64,000 nt of DNA, from positions 310,001 to 374,000 of the forward strand of contig CAWDJV010000004.1 in the NCBI GenBank assembly GCA_963802795.1, in the 5' to 3' direction. Under the pieces are notes generated by a model. The model saw only the letters and a list, made by a program, of their open reading frames with translations, did not search any database and was not told the DNA's origin. A program made the translations under genes and the position numbers. The DNA is from JAIBJN01 sp963802795. Lineage in GTDB: Bacteria > Actinomycetota > Thermoleophilia > Gaiellales > Gaiellaceae. Below are positions 25,221 through 32,075 of this stretch, in pieces. Every line of letters starts with the position of its first letter. The first letter of the stretch is position 1.

Positions 25221-26074
25221 TCGACGTCGCGCCACCGGACGAGCGGCGGCTCTCGGTCTTCATGCAGGAGACGTTCAAGCTCCCCGCCTTCGCCCGCCGT
25301 GACCTGATCGTCGCCTGGAGCTACCGGTTCGCATTCTTCTCGGACGCCCTCGGGCTGGCCCTCCAGGCCTTCCTCTTCTACTTCGTGGGCCTGATGGTCG
25401 ACCAGAGCAAGCTGCCCGAGTACGGCGGCTCGCAGGTCTCGTACATGGAGTTCGTCGCCGTGGGCATCGCGCTCGCAGCGTTCCTCCAAGTCGGGCTCGG
25501 CCGGATCTCGGCCGCCATGCGGCGCGAGCAGATGATCGGCACGCTCGAGGCGATCCTGCTGACACCGACATCGCCGGCGACGATCCAGCTGGGCTCCGTC
25601 GTCTACGACCTCATCTACGTGCCTCTGCGGACTGCGATCTTCCTCGCCGCCATCGCCGTCGGGTTCGGGCTCGACTTCAACGGCGACGGGCTCGTCCCGG
25701 CGCTGCTCGTGCTCGTCGCATTCGTGCCCTTCGTGTGGGGCCTGGGGCTCATCAGCGCCGCCGGCACGATCACCTTTCGCGGAGGCTCCGCCGGGGTCGG
25801 CTTCGGGGTGGCGATCATGACGCTCGCCTCGGGGGCGTACTTCCCGCTCGACCTGCTGCCCGGCTGGCTCGCCGCGCTCGCCGTCCTGAACCCGATGGCG
25901 GTCGCCATCGAGGGCATGCGTGAGCCGCTCCTCGGCACGGTCTCGTGGTCGGCGACCGTCGACGCCGTGCTCATCCTCGTTCCGCTCGCGATCGTCTCGC
26001 TTCTCGCCGGGATCTTCGCCTTCCGGCAGGCGCTCCGCCGGGAGCGGCGGTTGGGAACGCTGGGGCTCTACTGA
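25217..26074 (+). CDS. ABC-2 type transporter permease
   Basis: 285 aa with six hydrophobic spans. The first cytoplasmic helix (FARRDLIVAWSYRFAFFSD) and the central LGRISAAMRREQMIGTLEAILLTPTSPA stretch are typical of ABC-2 permeases, with PLDLLPGWLAALAVLNPMAVAIEGMREPLL near the C-terminus. It pairs with the ATPase immediately upstream (ATGA overlap) and is followed after 3 nt by the PqqD-like gene. Proposed cargo is the peptide made by this cluster. Confidence 0.85.
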   Translation: MIDVAPPDERRLSVFMQETFKLPAFARRDLIVAWSYRFAFFSDALGLALQAFLFYFVGLMVDQSKLPEYGGSQVSYMEFVAVGIALAAFLQVGLGRISAAMRREQMIGTLEAILLTPTSPATIQLGSVVYDLIYVPLRTAIFLAAIAVGFGLDFNGDGLVPALLVLVAFVPFVWGLGLISAAGTITFRGGSAGVGFGVAIMTLASGAYFPLDLLPGWLAALAVLNPMAVAIEGMREPLLGTVSWSATVDAVLILVPLAIVSLLAGIFAFRQALRRERRLGTLGLY

Positions 26075-26077
26075 TCG

Positions 26078-26356
26078 ATGGCCCTCGCGCCGTCGTCCAG
26101 GGTGAAGCGGAACGAGAACGTGGCGTTTCGGCGACTCGCCGAGGGCGAGGGCGGCGTGCTCCTGCACCTCGAGACAGGCCAGTACCACGGGATCAACGAG
26201 GTGGGCTGCCTGATCTGGGAGCAACTCGACGAGCAGCGGACGGTGGACGAGGTCGCCGCAGCCGTCGGAGAGGGGCTGGAGGATCCGCCCGACGATCTGG
26301 TCGACGAGGTCGCCGCCTTTCTCGAAAGCCTCGAGGAGCGCGACCTGATCGGATGA
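26078..26356 (+). CDS. PqqD-like RiPP recognition element protein (lasso B1 type)
   Basis: 92 aa, the full size of stand-alone PqqD/B1 proteins. Pattern: beta-strands NVAFRRLAEGEGGVLLHLETGQYH, then INEVGCLIWEQLDEQRTVDEVAAAVGEGL and a final helix ending VAAFLESLEERDLIG. The LxTGxYxxxNxxGxxIW core is typical of lasso-peptide B1 proteins, which bind the leader peptide and hand it to the B2 protease. It overlaps the kinase gene by 4 nt (ATGA) and lies 3 nt after the permease. The likely leader is in the precursor at 30611-30802. Confidence 0.85.
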   Translation: MALAPSSRVKRNENVAFRRLAEGEGGVLLHLETGQYHGINEVGCLIWEQLDEQRTVDEVAAAVGEGLEDPPDDLVDEVAAFLESLEERDLIG

Positions 26357-27261
26357 CGGGCGCGGTGGAGGGATCCTGCTACGGGTTCCAGCCGGTCTCG
26401 GATCTCAGCTTCGAGTACCTGCGGCAGGGAGGCGGCGAGCCCCTGGCCGTCGCCGAGCTTCAGGAGGAGCCGGACGGCTCGGCCGGAGTCCTCGTGACCG
26501 AGTGGACGCCGATCCCGGACCGCCGCGTCTGGGCGCGGCTCTACGCCGACGGGCCGCGCTACCGCCTCTGGGTGGACGGGTTCGGGACGTTCGCCGTCGA
26601 CCCGCAGGCTCCGAGCGTCGGGCTCCCGGGCGCCGAGGTCGGCGCCGTTCGGCGCGAGGAGCGCCTCTGGGGGGTGCCGACCATGCTCTGCTTCCTCGCG
26701 CGGGGCGACCTCCCGCTCCACGCGGCCGCGGTCGACGTGGGCGGAGAGGCGGTCCTGCTCGCGGCTCCCGGCTACTTCGGGAAGACCACCCTCGCGGCCG
26801 GCTTCGACGCGGGTGGCTACCGAGTCCTCTCCGAGGACGTCGCTTGCATCCGCTTCGCACCCGAGCCGCACGTCATCCCGGGGCCGGCGATGCTGCGCAT
26901 CCGCCGCGACGTCGCAGGGAGCCTGGAGCTGCCCGGGGCGCGTGCCGTGGCCGAGAGCGGCGATCGGGTCCACTTCTCCCTCGACAGCGAGCGCCGCGGG
27001 GACTCGAGCCCGGTGCCGCTCCGGGCGATCATGCTCCTGCGGAGCGGCGAGAACGGGATCTCGGTGGACGCAGTCCCGGCGGCCGGCGCGCTGCGCGACC
27101 TCTGGCCGCTGAGCTTCCGGCTCCCCACCGCCGGCGACCGCGCGCGTTGCTTCGACGGCATCGCCCGGCTCGCCGCGAACGTCCGCATCAGCAACCTCGT
27201 CCGTCCGCTGCGGCTGAACGAGCTCGGCCGGGTCGTCGAGCGAATCGTTGCCGATGCTTAG
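26353..27261 (+). CDS. HPr kinase-like (lasso-associated) kinase
   Basis: 302 aa. A variable N-terminal half is followed by LPLHAAAVDVGGEAVLLAAPGYFGKTTLAAGF (P-loop around residues 137-146) and YRVLSEDVACIRF, the layout of HPr-kinase/PEP-carboxykinase-like proteins that accompany lasso clusters. In the paeninodin type of cluster such kinases phosphorylate a C-terminal serine of the precursor. The precursor here ends in five Gly then Ser-Pro, giving a possible acceptor at Ser62. The P-loop reads APGYFGKT rather than GxSGxGKS; activity would need testing. Start ATG 26353 overlaps the B1 stop. Confidence 0.75.
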   Translation: MTGAVEGSCYGFQPVSDLSFEYLRQGGGEPLAVAELQEEPDGSAGVLVTEWTPIPDRRVWARLYADGPRYRLWVDGFGTFAVDPQAPSVGLPGAEVGAVRREERLWGVPTMLCFLARGDLPLHAAAVDVGGEAVLLAAPGYFGKTTLAAGFDAGGYRVLSEDVACIRFAPEPHVIPGPAMLRIRRDVAGSLELPGARAVAESGDRVHFSLDSERRGDSSPVPLRAIMLLRSGENGISVDAVPAAGALRDLWPLSFRLPTAGDRARCFDGIARLAANVRISNLVRPLRLNELGRVVERIVADA

Positions 27262-27649
27262 CGTCGGCGAGAAGGCGAGGCTGGCCCTGCGGGTCTGGGT
27301 CCGGTTCGGGCTCGTCGCGGTCGGCCTGCGCCGGAAGACGCTGCCCGCCCTCGTCGACCAGCTCGCCCGGACCAACGGGTCGAAGGGAGGGCGCGCCTAC
27401 AGCCCGGCGACCCTCAGCAACGCCGTCCACCGCAGCCTCCACATCGGCGGCAAAAGACCGCGGTGTCTCGTGAACGCCCTCGTGCTCTTCCGGCTCCTCC
27501 GGGAGCAGGGAGAGGCCGCCGAGCTGCTCATCGGGCTGCCGCCCGACGCGACCAACCAGGAGGCGCATGCGTGGGTCGAGCTCCGCGGCCGCGACGTCGG
27601 TCCCCCGCCGGGCCGCCACGGCCACGAGGAGATGGCGCGCCTTCCGTGA
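27254..27649 (+). CDS. lasso peptide B2 protein (transglutaminase-like leader peptidase)
   Basis: 131 aa from ATG 27254 (TTG 27248 adds two residues), overlapping the kinase stop. This is the usual length for a stand-alone B2. The catalytic triad of the transglutaminase-like cysteine protease is visible: Cys71 in RPRCLVNALVLFRLLREQG, His105 in AHAWVE, and Asp114 in RGRDV. B2 removes the leader peptide while B1 presents it. The downstream nucleotidyltransferase start overlaps its stop (GTGA). Compared with typical B2 proteins, the segment after Asp is Arg/His/Pro rich. Confidence 0.85.
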   Translation: MLSVGEKARLALRVWVRFGLVAVGLRRKTLPALVDQLARTNGSKGGRAYSPATLSNAVHRSLHIGGKRPRCLVNALVLFRLLREQGEAAELLIGLPPDATNQEAHAWVELRGRDVGPPPGRHGHEEMARLP

Positions 27650-28710
27650 GGCCCACAGGCGCGAAGATCTGGGCACGGGTCGACGAGCTCGTCGACACCG
27701 CTCCCGACCTGGCCGCGCTGCGGGCGCACCGGCTCCAGCTGCTCGCCGGCAGGCGCTGGCGCGAGCTCGGCCGGGAGATCCCCGAGGGCCTGCGCGCGGA
27801 GGAGCAGTTGGCCGCGATCCGGGACGCGCTCGCTCCCGACCTGCTGGGGCGCGTTCGCGCCGCTACCGACCAGCCGGTCGTCCTCCTGAAGGGGCTCGAG
27901 ATCGCGCGCCGCTACCCTCGCCCGTCGCTGCGCCCGTCCATCGACCTCGACCTCCTCGCCACGGATGCGGACCGGCTGCAGGCCGAGCTCGTGGCGGGCG
28001 GCTTCGAACAGGCCGAGGATCCCGCCTGGGCGGCGCGCCTGGCCGAGGGGGTCGACCCTTTCGCGGACAAGCACCACTGTCACCCGCTCCGCTGGGCCGG
28101 CTGGCCTCTCCGCCTCGAGATCCACCGCCGCCCGAGCTGGCCCCACTGGCTCGCGCAGCCGCCGGCCGAGGAGCTGCTCGAGCTGACCGAGCCTGCCGAC
28201 GCCGACGGCATTCTCGTGCTCGCGCCGGCCCCGCACGCGCTCGTACTCGCCGCGCACCTGTGGGTCTCGAACCCGTTCGCCCGGCTGCGCGACGTGCTCG
28301 ACATCGCGCTCCTCCTGGACGAGGCGGACTCGGGCGACGTCGAGGGTCTTGCGCGCGCGTGGCGTATGGAACGGCTGTGGGGCTCGACGCGTGGCGTCGT
28401 CGAGTCCACCTTCCTCGGCGGAGCGACGACGTCCGCAGAGCGGCTCTGGGCGCGGCACCTGGCCGGTGCACGGGAGCAGACGGTCGTCGAGGTGCACGTG
28501 ACCCGCTGGCTTTCCCCGTTCTGGGCCCTGCCGCGGCGCCGGGCCGTCCGGATCGCCGCCTCCGGGCTCGCAAGCGACATTCGCCCGGCCCGCGAGGAGC
28601 CCTGGCGCTCGAAGGTCAGGCGCAGCCTGCGCGCGCTCAGGAACGCCGGGGAGACGAAGTCGCGCCACGAAGAGGAGCTGGGCGCCGAGGGGCGCCAGCT
28701 CCGCCGCTGA
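27646..28710 (+). CDS. nucleotidyltransferase-fold protein (NTP_transf_5 type)
   Basis: 354 aa. VVLLKGLEIARRYPRPSLRPSIDLDLLA matches the conserved core of the uncharacterised nucleotidyltransferase family often found next to lasso-peptide kinases, with the DxD metal-binding pair in SIDLDLL. LEIHRRPSWPHW follows, and the C-terminal half is helical. It may transfer a nucleotide or phosphate to the kinase-modified peptide, but no biochemical role is established for the family that I can state with certainty. Last gene of the plus-strand RiPP operon; its stop abuts the convergent cyclase stop (28710/28711). Confidence 0.7.
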   Translation: MRPTGAKIWARVDELVDTAPDLAALRAHRLQLLAGRRWRELGREIPEGLRAEEQLAAIRDALAPDLLGRVRAATDQPVVLLKGLEIARRYPRPSLRPSIDLDLLATDADRLQAELVAGGFEQAEDPAWAARLAEGVDPFADKHHCHPLRWAGWPLRLEIHRRPSWPHWLAQPPAEELLELTEPADADGILVLAPAPHALVLAAHLWVSNPFARLRDVLDIALLLDEADSGDVEGLARAWRMERLWGSTRGVVESTFLGGATTSAERLWARHLAGAREQTVVEVHVTRWLSPFWALPRRRAVRIAASGLASDIRPAREEPWRSKVRRSLRALRNAGETKSRHEEELGAEGRQLRR

Positions 28711-30486
28711 CTACGACCACAGGTCGACGAACGCGTGAGCCGCGGCCAGGTCGCGGGCCCAGAGGTAGTGCGCGAGCGGCATCCCCCCGCCCTCGAGCTC
28801 GGTGCCGAGGGCGTCGTAGTCGACCCCCTTCATGCGGAAGCTGTCGCGGGCGACCCAGTGCCGGACGGCCGGGTAATCGACTGCCATCTCCTGGAACCAG
28901 CGGTCCGTGTACGTCTTGTCGCGGCGATCGAGGATCTCGTTGGGGACCTCGCCGCGCAGCGCATTCCTTGCGAAGCCTTTCATCCGATAGTCGGGAAACT
29001 TGATCTCGGCCGGCAGGCTCAGGAAGAACTCCCAGACGTCCACGTCCGCCCAGGGCCGCCGCGCGCGGACACCGTAGAGCGCGTGGGAGTAGATGTCGGC
29101 CTCGCCGACCGGATCGGCGCCGAAGAAGGGCAGCTGGCCACTCACCCAGCGCCGCCTCGCCGGGAGCGCGTGGCCGGCATCGCGCCGCCCGATCCGATCA
29201 AGGTCGATCCAGGGGGGCAGGAACGCCGGCGGGTGCTGCCGGAAGCGCCGGGCCTGGACGGCGCGCGGCGTGGCCGCCTCCCTCAGCTCCGCGAGAAGGC
29301 GCCGGCGGCCCAGTCCTGCCGCCCGCTGCGACCGGAGCTGCGCGACCGCGCGTCGAAATCGTCCTCGCCAGAGCAGGTGGGAGATGACGTACGCCCTGAT
29401 CGCGCTCACCTGCTCGGCGAACTCGCCGCTCAGGATCGTCGTGAACCCGTGTGCCTGTGCGTGTGTGCAGCGCTCGGCGGTTCCCTCCGGCGACCACGTC
29501 GACCATGGTCCGTCGAAGAGCTTCAGCCAGAACTGCAGACGGTCGAGGCGCTGAGGCCCGGGCTCGTATGTGTGCAGCGGGAGCCCGAACCGCTCGGCCA
29601 CGAGCTCGATGTAGTGGCTCTCGTCGCTCTCGGGAAACGAGGGATAGACGGCCGAGAGCGCCGGGATCGGTCGCCCCCAGCGCTGCGTGTACACACGGTT
29701 CGCGTAGGCGGCGATCGGCGGGGAATCGATGCCGCCGCTGAGCGACACGGCGTCGTGCCCCGTGAGCATTCTGGTGATCGCCTGGGCGAACAGCTCTCGG
29801 AACTGCTCGTCGGCCGCGGCCGGCGAGAGCTTCGCGGACTCGAGCAACGCCGCCGGATCCCAGTACGGAGCCACGTCCAGCGAACCGAGATCGGCGGTCA
29901 GGAGCGTCGCGGCCACGAGGCGGCGCGCGCCGCGAAGCGCGCAGATGCTCGCATCGGCGAGCTCGCCGTAGAAGAGCGCCTCGACCGCGTCGAGGTCGGG
30001 TTCGGGAGCGATCTCGGCGCCGCTCAGCACCTGCTTCACCTCGGACGCCACATAGACGGCGTCGGCGTCCTCGCGGTAGAAGACGGTCTCGAGGCCCCCG
30101 TGGTCGCGGAAGGCCCAGAGCCGGGTACCGTCCGTGACGACGCAGCCGTAGGTGCCGCGCAGGACGACGGGCGCCTTCGTCCCGAGCGCCTTGAACGCGG
30201 CGAGCACGACGTCCGCCGGACGCGACATCCCCTCAGGAGCCGCGCCGAAGCGGCCCGCCAGCTCGCCGGCGTTGTCGAGCGCTCCCGCGAAGGCGACCGC
30301 GAGCGTGTCGTCCCAGGCGAGCGTCGCCTCTCCGCGCCCGTCCAGGTCGCTCACGCCGAGGGTACAGGCGCCGATCGACGTGACGACCCGCTGGTTCCCC
30401 CTGTGCGGAGCGGCGCCGAGCATGCGCTCCACCGTGTCGGCGGCCGGCGCCGGCGATCGGGCCAGGACCGCCGCTAGGCCTCGCAC
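28711..30486 (-). CDS. lasso cyclase (asparagine-synthetase-like, LasC type)
   Basis: 591 aa, the normal size for lasso cyclases. The N-terminal class II amidotransferase-like domain begins MRGLAAVLA: the catalytic Cys2 of true asparagine synthetases is replaced by Arg, so glutaminase activity should be absent, as expected for cyclases. The ATP pyrophosphatase loop SLSGGIDS is intact, and the C-terminal synthetase domain (RMKGFARNALRGEVPNEILDRRDKT) is complete. It adenylates a side-chain carboxylate and closes the macrolactam on the core N-terminus. GTG start at 30486; transcribed from the precursor side with a 124-nt gap containing a hairpin. Confidence 0.85.
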   Translation of the reverse strand: MRGLAAVLARSPAPAADTVERMLGAAPHRGNQRVVTSIGACTLGVSDLDGRGEATLAWDDTLAVAFAGALDNAGELAGRFGAAPEGMSRPADVVLAAFKALGTKAPVVLRGTYGCVVTDGTRLWAFRDHGGLETVFYREDADAVYVASEVKQVLSGAEIAPEPDLDAVEALFYGELADASICALRGARRLVAATLLTADLGSLDVAPYWDPAALLESAKLSPAAADEQFRELFAQAITRMLTGHDAVSLSGGIDSPPIAAYANRVYTQRWGRPIPALSAVYPSFPESDESHYIELVAERFGLPLHTYEPGPQRLDRLQFWLKLFDGPWSTWSPEGTAERCTHAQAHGFTTILSGEFAEQVSAIRAYVISHLLWRGRFRRAVAQLRSQRAAGLGRRRLLAELREAATPRAVQARRFRQHPPAFLPPWIDLDRIGRRDAGHALPARRRWVSGQLPFFGADPVGEADIYSHALYGVRARRPWADVDVWEFFLSLPAEIKFPDYRMKGFARNALRGEVPNEILDRRDKTYTDRWFQEMAVDYPAVRHWVARDSFRMKGVDYDALGTELEGGGMPLAHYLWARDLAAAHAFVDLWS

Positions 30487-30543
30487 GCGCGCCCGTGGTC
30501 GTCCTGTGGCTCGGCCCGCGTCAGCATCTACCCATACGTGGTA

Positions 30544-30563
30544 CAGGCCGGCGAACCGGCCTG
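30544..30563 (-). terminator. 8-bp hairpin between precursor and cyclase genes
   Basis: CAGGCCGG (30544-30551) and CCGGCCTG (30556-30563) are a perfect inverted repeat with a 4-nt loop. On the minus strand it sits 47 nt after the precursor stop and 57 nt before the cyclase start. There is no U-tract, so it is more likely an attenuator or mRNA-processing/stability stem that raises precursor over cyclase expression than a full terminator. Confidence 0.5.
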
Positions 30564-30610
30564 CAACCTTGTCCCAACTCTAATGCGCGTGTTCGCGCCG
30601 TGGCCGCTGG

Positions 30611-30802
30611 CTACGGAGAGCCTCCGCCGCCCCCGTCCTCGGGGTGCGAGAGCTCGCAGTTCGTGGTCTCGACGCGACAGTTCAGGAACCCCTTGTGCCC
30701 GCCGCCGCCCCGACCTTGAGAGTTGGGCGGAGTCGGCATGAACGTGTGCGCGCTGATCGAACCGAAGTCCGTCACCTTGGGCCGCTCGAATCTGATTGTC
30801 AT
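30611..30802 (-). CDS. lasso-type RiPP precursor peptide, atypical core
   Basis: 63-aa gene, start ATG 30802 with a strong AAGGAGG at 30812-30818, 10 nt before the start. Residues F5, P8, V10, G14 and T20 reproduce exactly the spacing of the lasso leader motif YxxPxLxxxGxxxxxT, with F and V as conservative changes. Normal cleavage (one residue after T20) would free a core starting Met22 that has no Asp or Glu at positions 7-9. A Gly-rich linker then leads to Gly38, from which GFLNCRVE places Glu45 at position 8 and Cys at 5 and 12; this 26-residue stretch would fit a standard lasso core. It ends in five Gly, Ser, Pro. Neighbouring cyclase on the same strand. Confidence 0.75.
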   Translation of the reverse strand: MTIRFERPKVTDFGSISAHTFMPTPPNSQGRGGGGHKGFLNCRVETTNCELSHPEDGGGGGSP

Positions 30803-30811
30803 TGCGTGCCG

Positions 30812-30818
30812 CCTCCTT
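30812..30818 (-). promoter_or_regulatory. strong ribosome-binding site of the precursor gene
   Basis: AAGGAGG on the minus strand, 10 nt before ATG 30802. It is one of the strongest Shine-Dalgarno matches in the window and fixes the start of the small precursor gene. Confidence 0.8.
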
Positions 30819-30858
30819 CTCCAGACACCGATCCAGTCGATGCCTTGGCCAACATGGT

Positions 30859-30880
30859 GCGTGATTCGCCGAATCCACGC
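30859..30880. promoter_or_regulatory. imperfect palindrome upstream of the precursor gene
   Basis: GCGTGATTC (30859-30867) and GAATCCACGC (30871-30880) form an inverted repeat with one bulged base and a 3-nt centre, in the 121-nt gap between the metallo-hydrolase stop and the precursor start. It could be an operator or part of the hydrolase transcript end. No regulator gene is adjacent. Confidence 0.3.
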
Positions 30881-30923
30881 AACTAACCTTCTGGCCAGTA
30901 TTCCGCCTCGGAAGCGGCGCGCA

Positions 30924-31637
30924 TCAGACGTCCACGACGAGCCCGTCCCGCGCGACCGGCACGCCGTCCGGCGCAGGCAGCTCGACCGGACGGTGGGTGA
31001 GGAGAACGGGGCCGTCCGCGGCCGCGAGCGCCTCCTCCGCAGACAGGTGGCCGCGGGGCTGCCCGTCGCCGGCGCCCTCGGCGAGCGTCGCTTCGCAGAG
31101 GAAGAGGTCGGCGCCGCGGGCGAGTGTGGCGAGCTCCCGGGTCGGCGCCGAGTCGCCGGAGTACGCAAGCGTCCGCCCGTCGTGGGTCACGCGAAAACCG
31201 TGCGAGGTGAGCTCGTAGTGGGGGAGCCGGTAGGCATCCACCTCGAAACCCGCCGCGTGGAAAGGGGTGCCCGGCTCGAACTCGCGCAGGGTGAAGGCGG
31301 CCTCGAACATGTTCTCGTTGCCCCAGCGGGAGGCGAACGCAGCGAGCTCGCTCGTCCCACCGGGCGGCAGCCAGAGCGTGCAGTCCATCCGGTGATCCTG
31401 CGGGCCGTAGGCGTTCAGCCAGGCCCACGGCACGAGATCGCCCCAGTGGTCGAGATGGAAGTGCGTGATCGCGATTGCGCGGGGGTACAGCCCGAGCTCC
31501 CGAAGGCGTCCCAGGACTCCCGGCCCGCAGTCGAGGAGAAGGGGCGCACCGGTGCCCTCGACCAGGTAGCCGGATTGGGCGCTTCCCGGGTTCGGCCAGG
31601 CGGGCGAGGAGCCGATGACGGTGAGGCGCACCTCCAT
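30924..31637 (-). CDS. MBL-fold metallo-hydrolase (RNase Z-like)
   Basis: 237 aa from ATG 31637 (GTG 31649 would add four residues). Metal ligands are seen in THFHLDHWGD, the HYELTSHGFRVTHDGRTLAYSGDS core, LCEATL, RGHLSAEEA and the final THRPVE histidine, all typical of beta-lactamase-fold hydrolases of the RNase Z/phosphodiesterase-like group. Substrate unknown. The gene is divergent from the B12-binding subunit with only 13 nt between starts, so their promoters overlap each other's coding ends. It lies upstream of the RiPP precursor on the same strand, but a 121-nt gap separates them. Confidence 0.8.
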   Translation of the reverse strand: MEVRLTVIGSSPAWPNPGSAQSGYLVEGTGAPLLLDCGPGVLGRLRELGLYPRAIAITHFHLDHWGDLVPWAWLNAYGPQDHRMDCTLWLPPGGTSELAAFASRWGNENMFEAAFTLREFEPGTPFHAAGFEVDAYRLPHYELTSHGFRVTHDGRTLAYSGDSAPTRELATLARGADLFLCEATLAEGAGDGQPRGHLSAEEALAAADGPVLLTHRPVELPAPDGVPVARDGLVVDV

Positions 31638-31642
31638 ATACT
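31637..31642 (+). promoter_or_regulatory. minus-10-like TATACT for a leaderless mutase-subunit mRNA
   Basis: TATACT lies 8 nt before ATG 31651 with no Shine-Dalgarno sequence. It overlaps the start codon of the divergent metallo-hydrolase. Confidence 0.45.
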
Positions 31643-31650
31643 GGCGCACG

Positions 31651-32052
31651 ATGGCGAGGAAGATCCGCGTCGTGATCGCAAAGCCGGGGCTCGACGGTCA
31701 CGATCGGGGGGCGAAGATCATCGCCCGGGCGTTGCGCGATGCCGGGATGGAGGTCATCTACACCGGTCTGCACCAGACGCCCGAGCAGATCGTCGAGACG
31801 GCCATCCAGGAGGACGCGGACGCCGTCGGCATCTCGATCCTGTCGGGCGCGCACATGACCCTGGTGCCGCGCATCCTCGCCGGCTTGCGCGAGAACGGGG
31901 TCGAGGACGTCCTCGTCGTCGTCGGCGGAACGATTCCGCGCGACGACGTCGCTGCCCTCAAGGAACAGGGAGTGGCGGAGATCTTCACGCCGGGTGCCCC
32001 GGTCTCCGAGATCGTCGAGTTCCTGCGCGCGAACGTCCCCGTGGAGGTCTAG
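31651..32052 (+). CDS. B12-binding subunit of an acyl-CoA mutase
   Basis: 133 aa, a stand-alone cobalamin-binding domain. The base-off cobalamin motif DxHxxG is present in GLDGHDRGAKIIARALRDAG, with the second conserved SxL segment as ISILSGAH and the GG of VVVGGTIP. Stand-alone small subunits belong to methylmalonyl-CoA mutase or 2-hydroxyisobutyryl-CoA mutase type enzymes; the large subunit is not in this window. Start ATG 31651 gives the family-typical MARKIRVVIAKPG. The enoyl-CoA hydratase follows after 22 nt that form a hairpin, suggesting linked acyl-CoA metabolism. Confidence 0.85.
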   Translation: MARKIRVVIAKPGLDGHDRGAKIIARALRDAGMEVIYTGLHQTPEQIVETAIQEDADAVGISILSGAHMTLVPRILAGLRENGVEDVLVVVGGTIPRDDVAALKEQGVAEIFTPGAPVSEIVEFLRANVPVEV

Positions 32053-32075
32053 TGCCCCTCCTGGAGGGCCACTAG
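32049..32075 (+). promoter_or_regulatory. hairpin enclosing stop codon and ribosome-binding site
   Basis: CTAGTG (32049-32054) pairs with CACTAG (32070-32075) and CCCT (32056-32059) with AGGG (32065-32068), with one C-C mismatch and a 5-nt loop. It spans the TAG of the B12 subunit (32050-32052) and buries the GGAGG (32063-32067) of the hydratase, whose GTG starts at 32075. Ribosomes finishing the first gene would open it, giving translational coupling. Confidence 0.55.

Noticed and set aside
30614..30700. Gly-rich precursor tail read as a simple-sequence artefact
   Set aside because: The exact leader spacing, strong ribosome-binding site, and adjacent cyclase on the same strand support a real gene.
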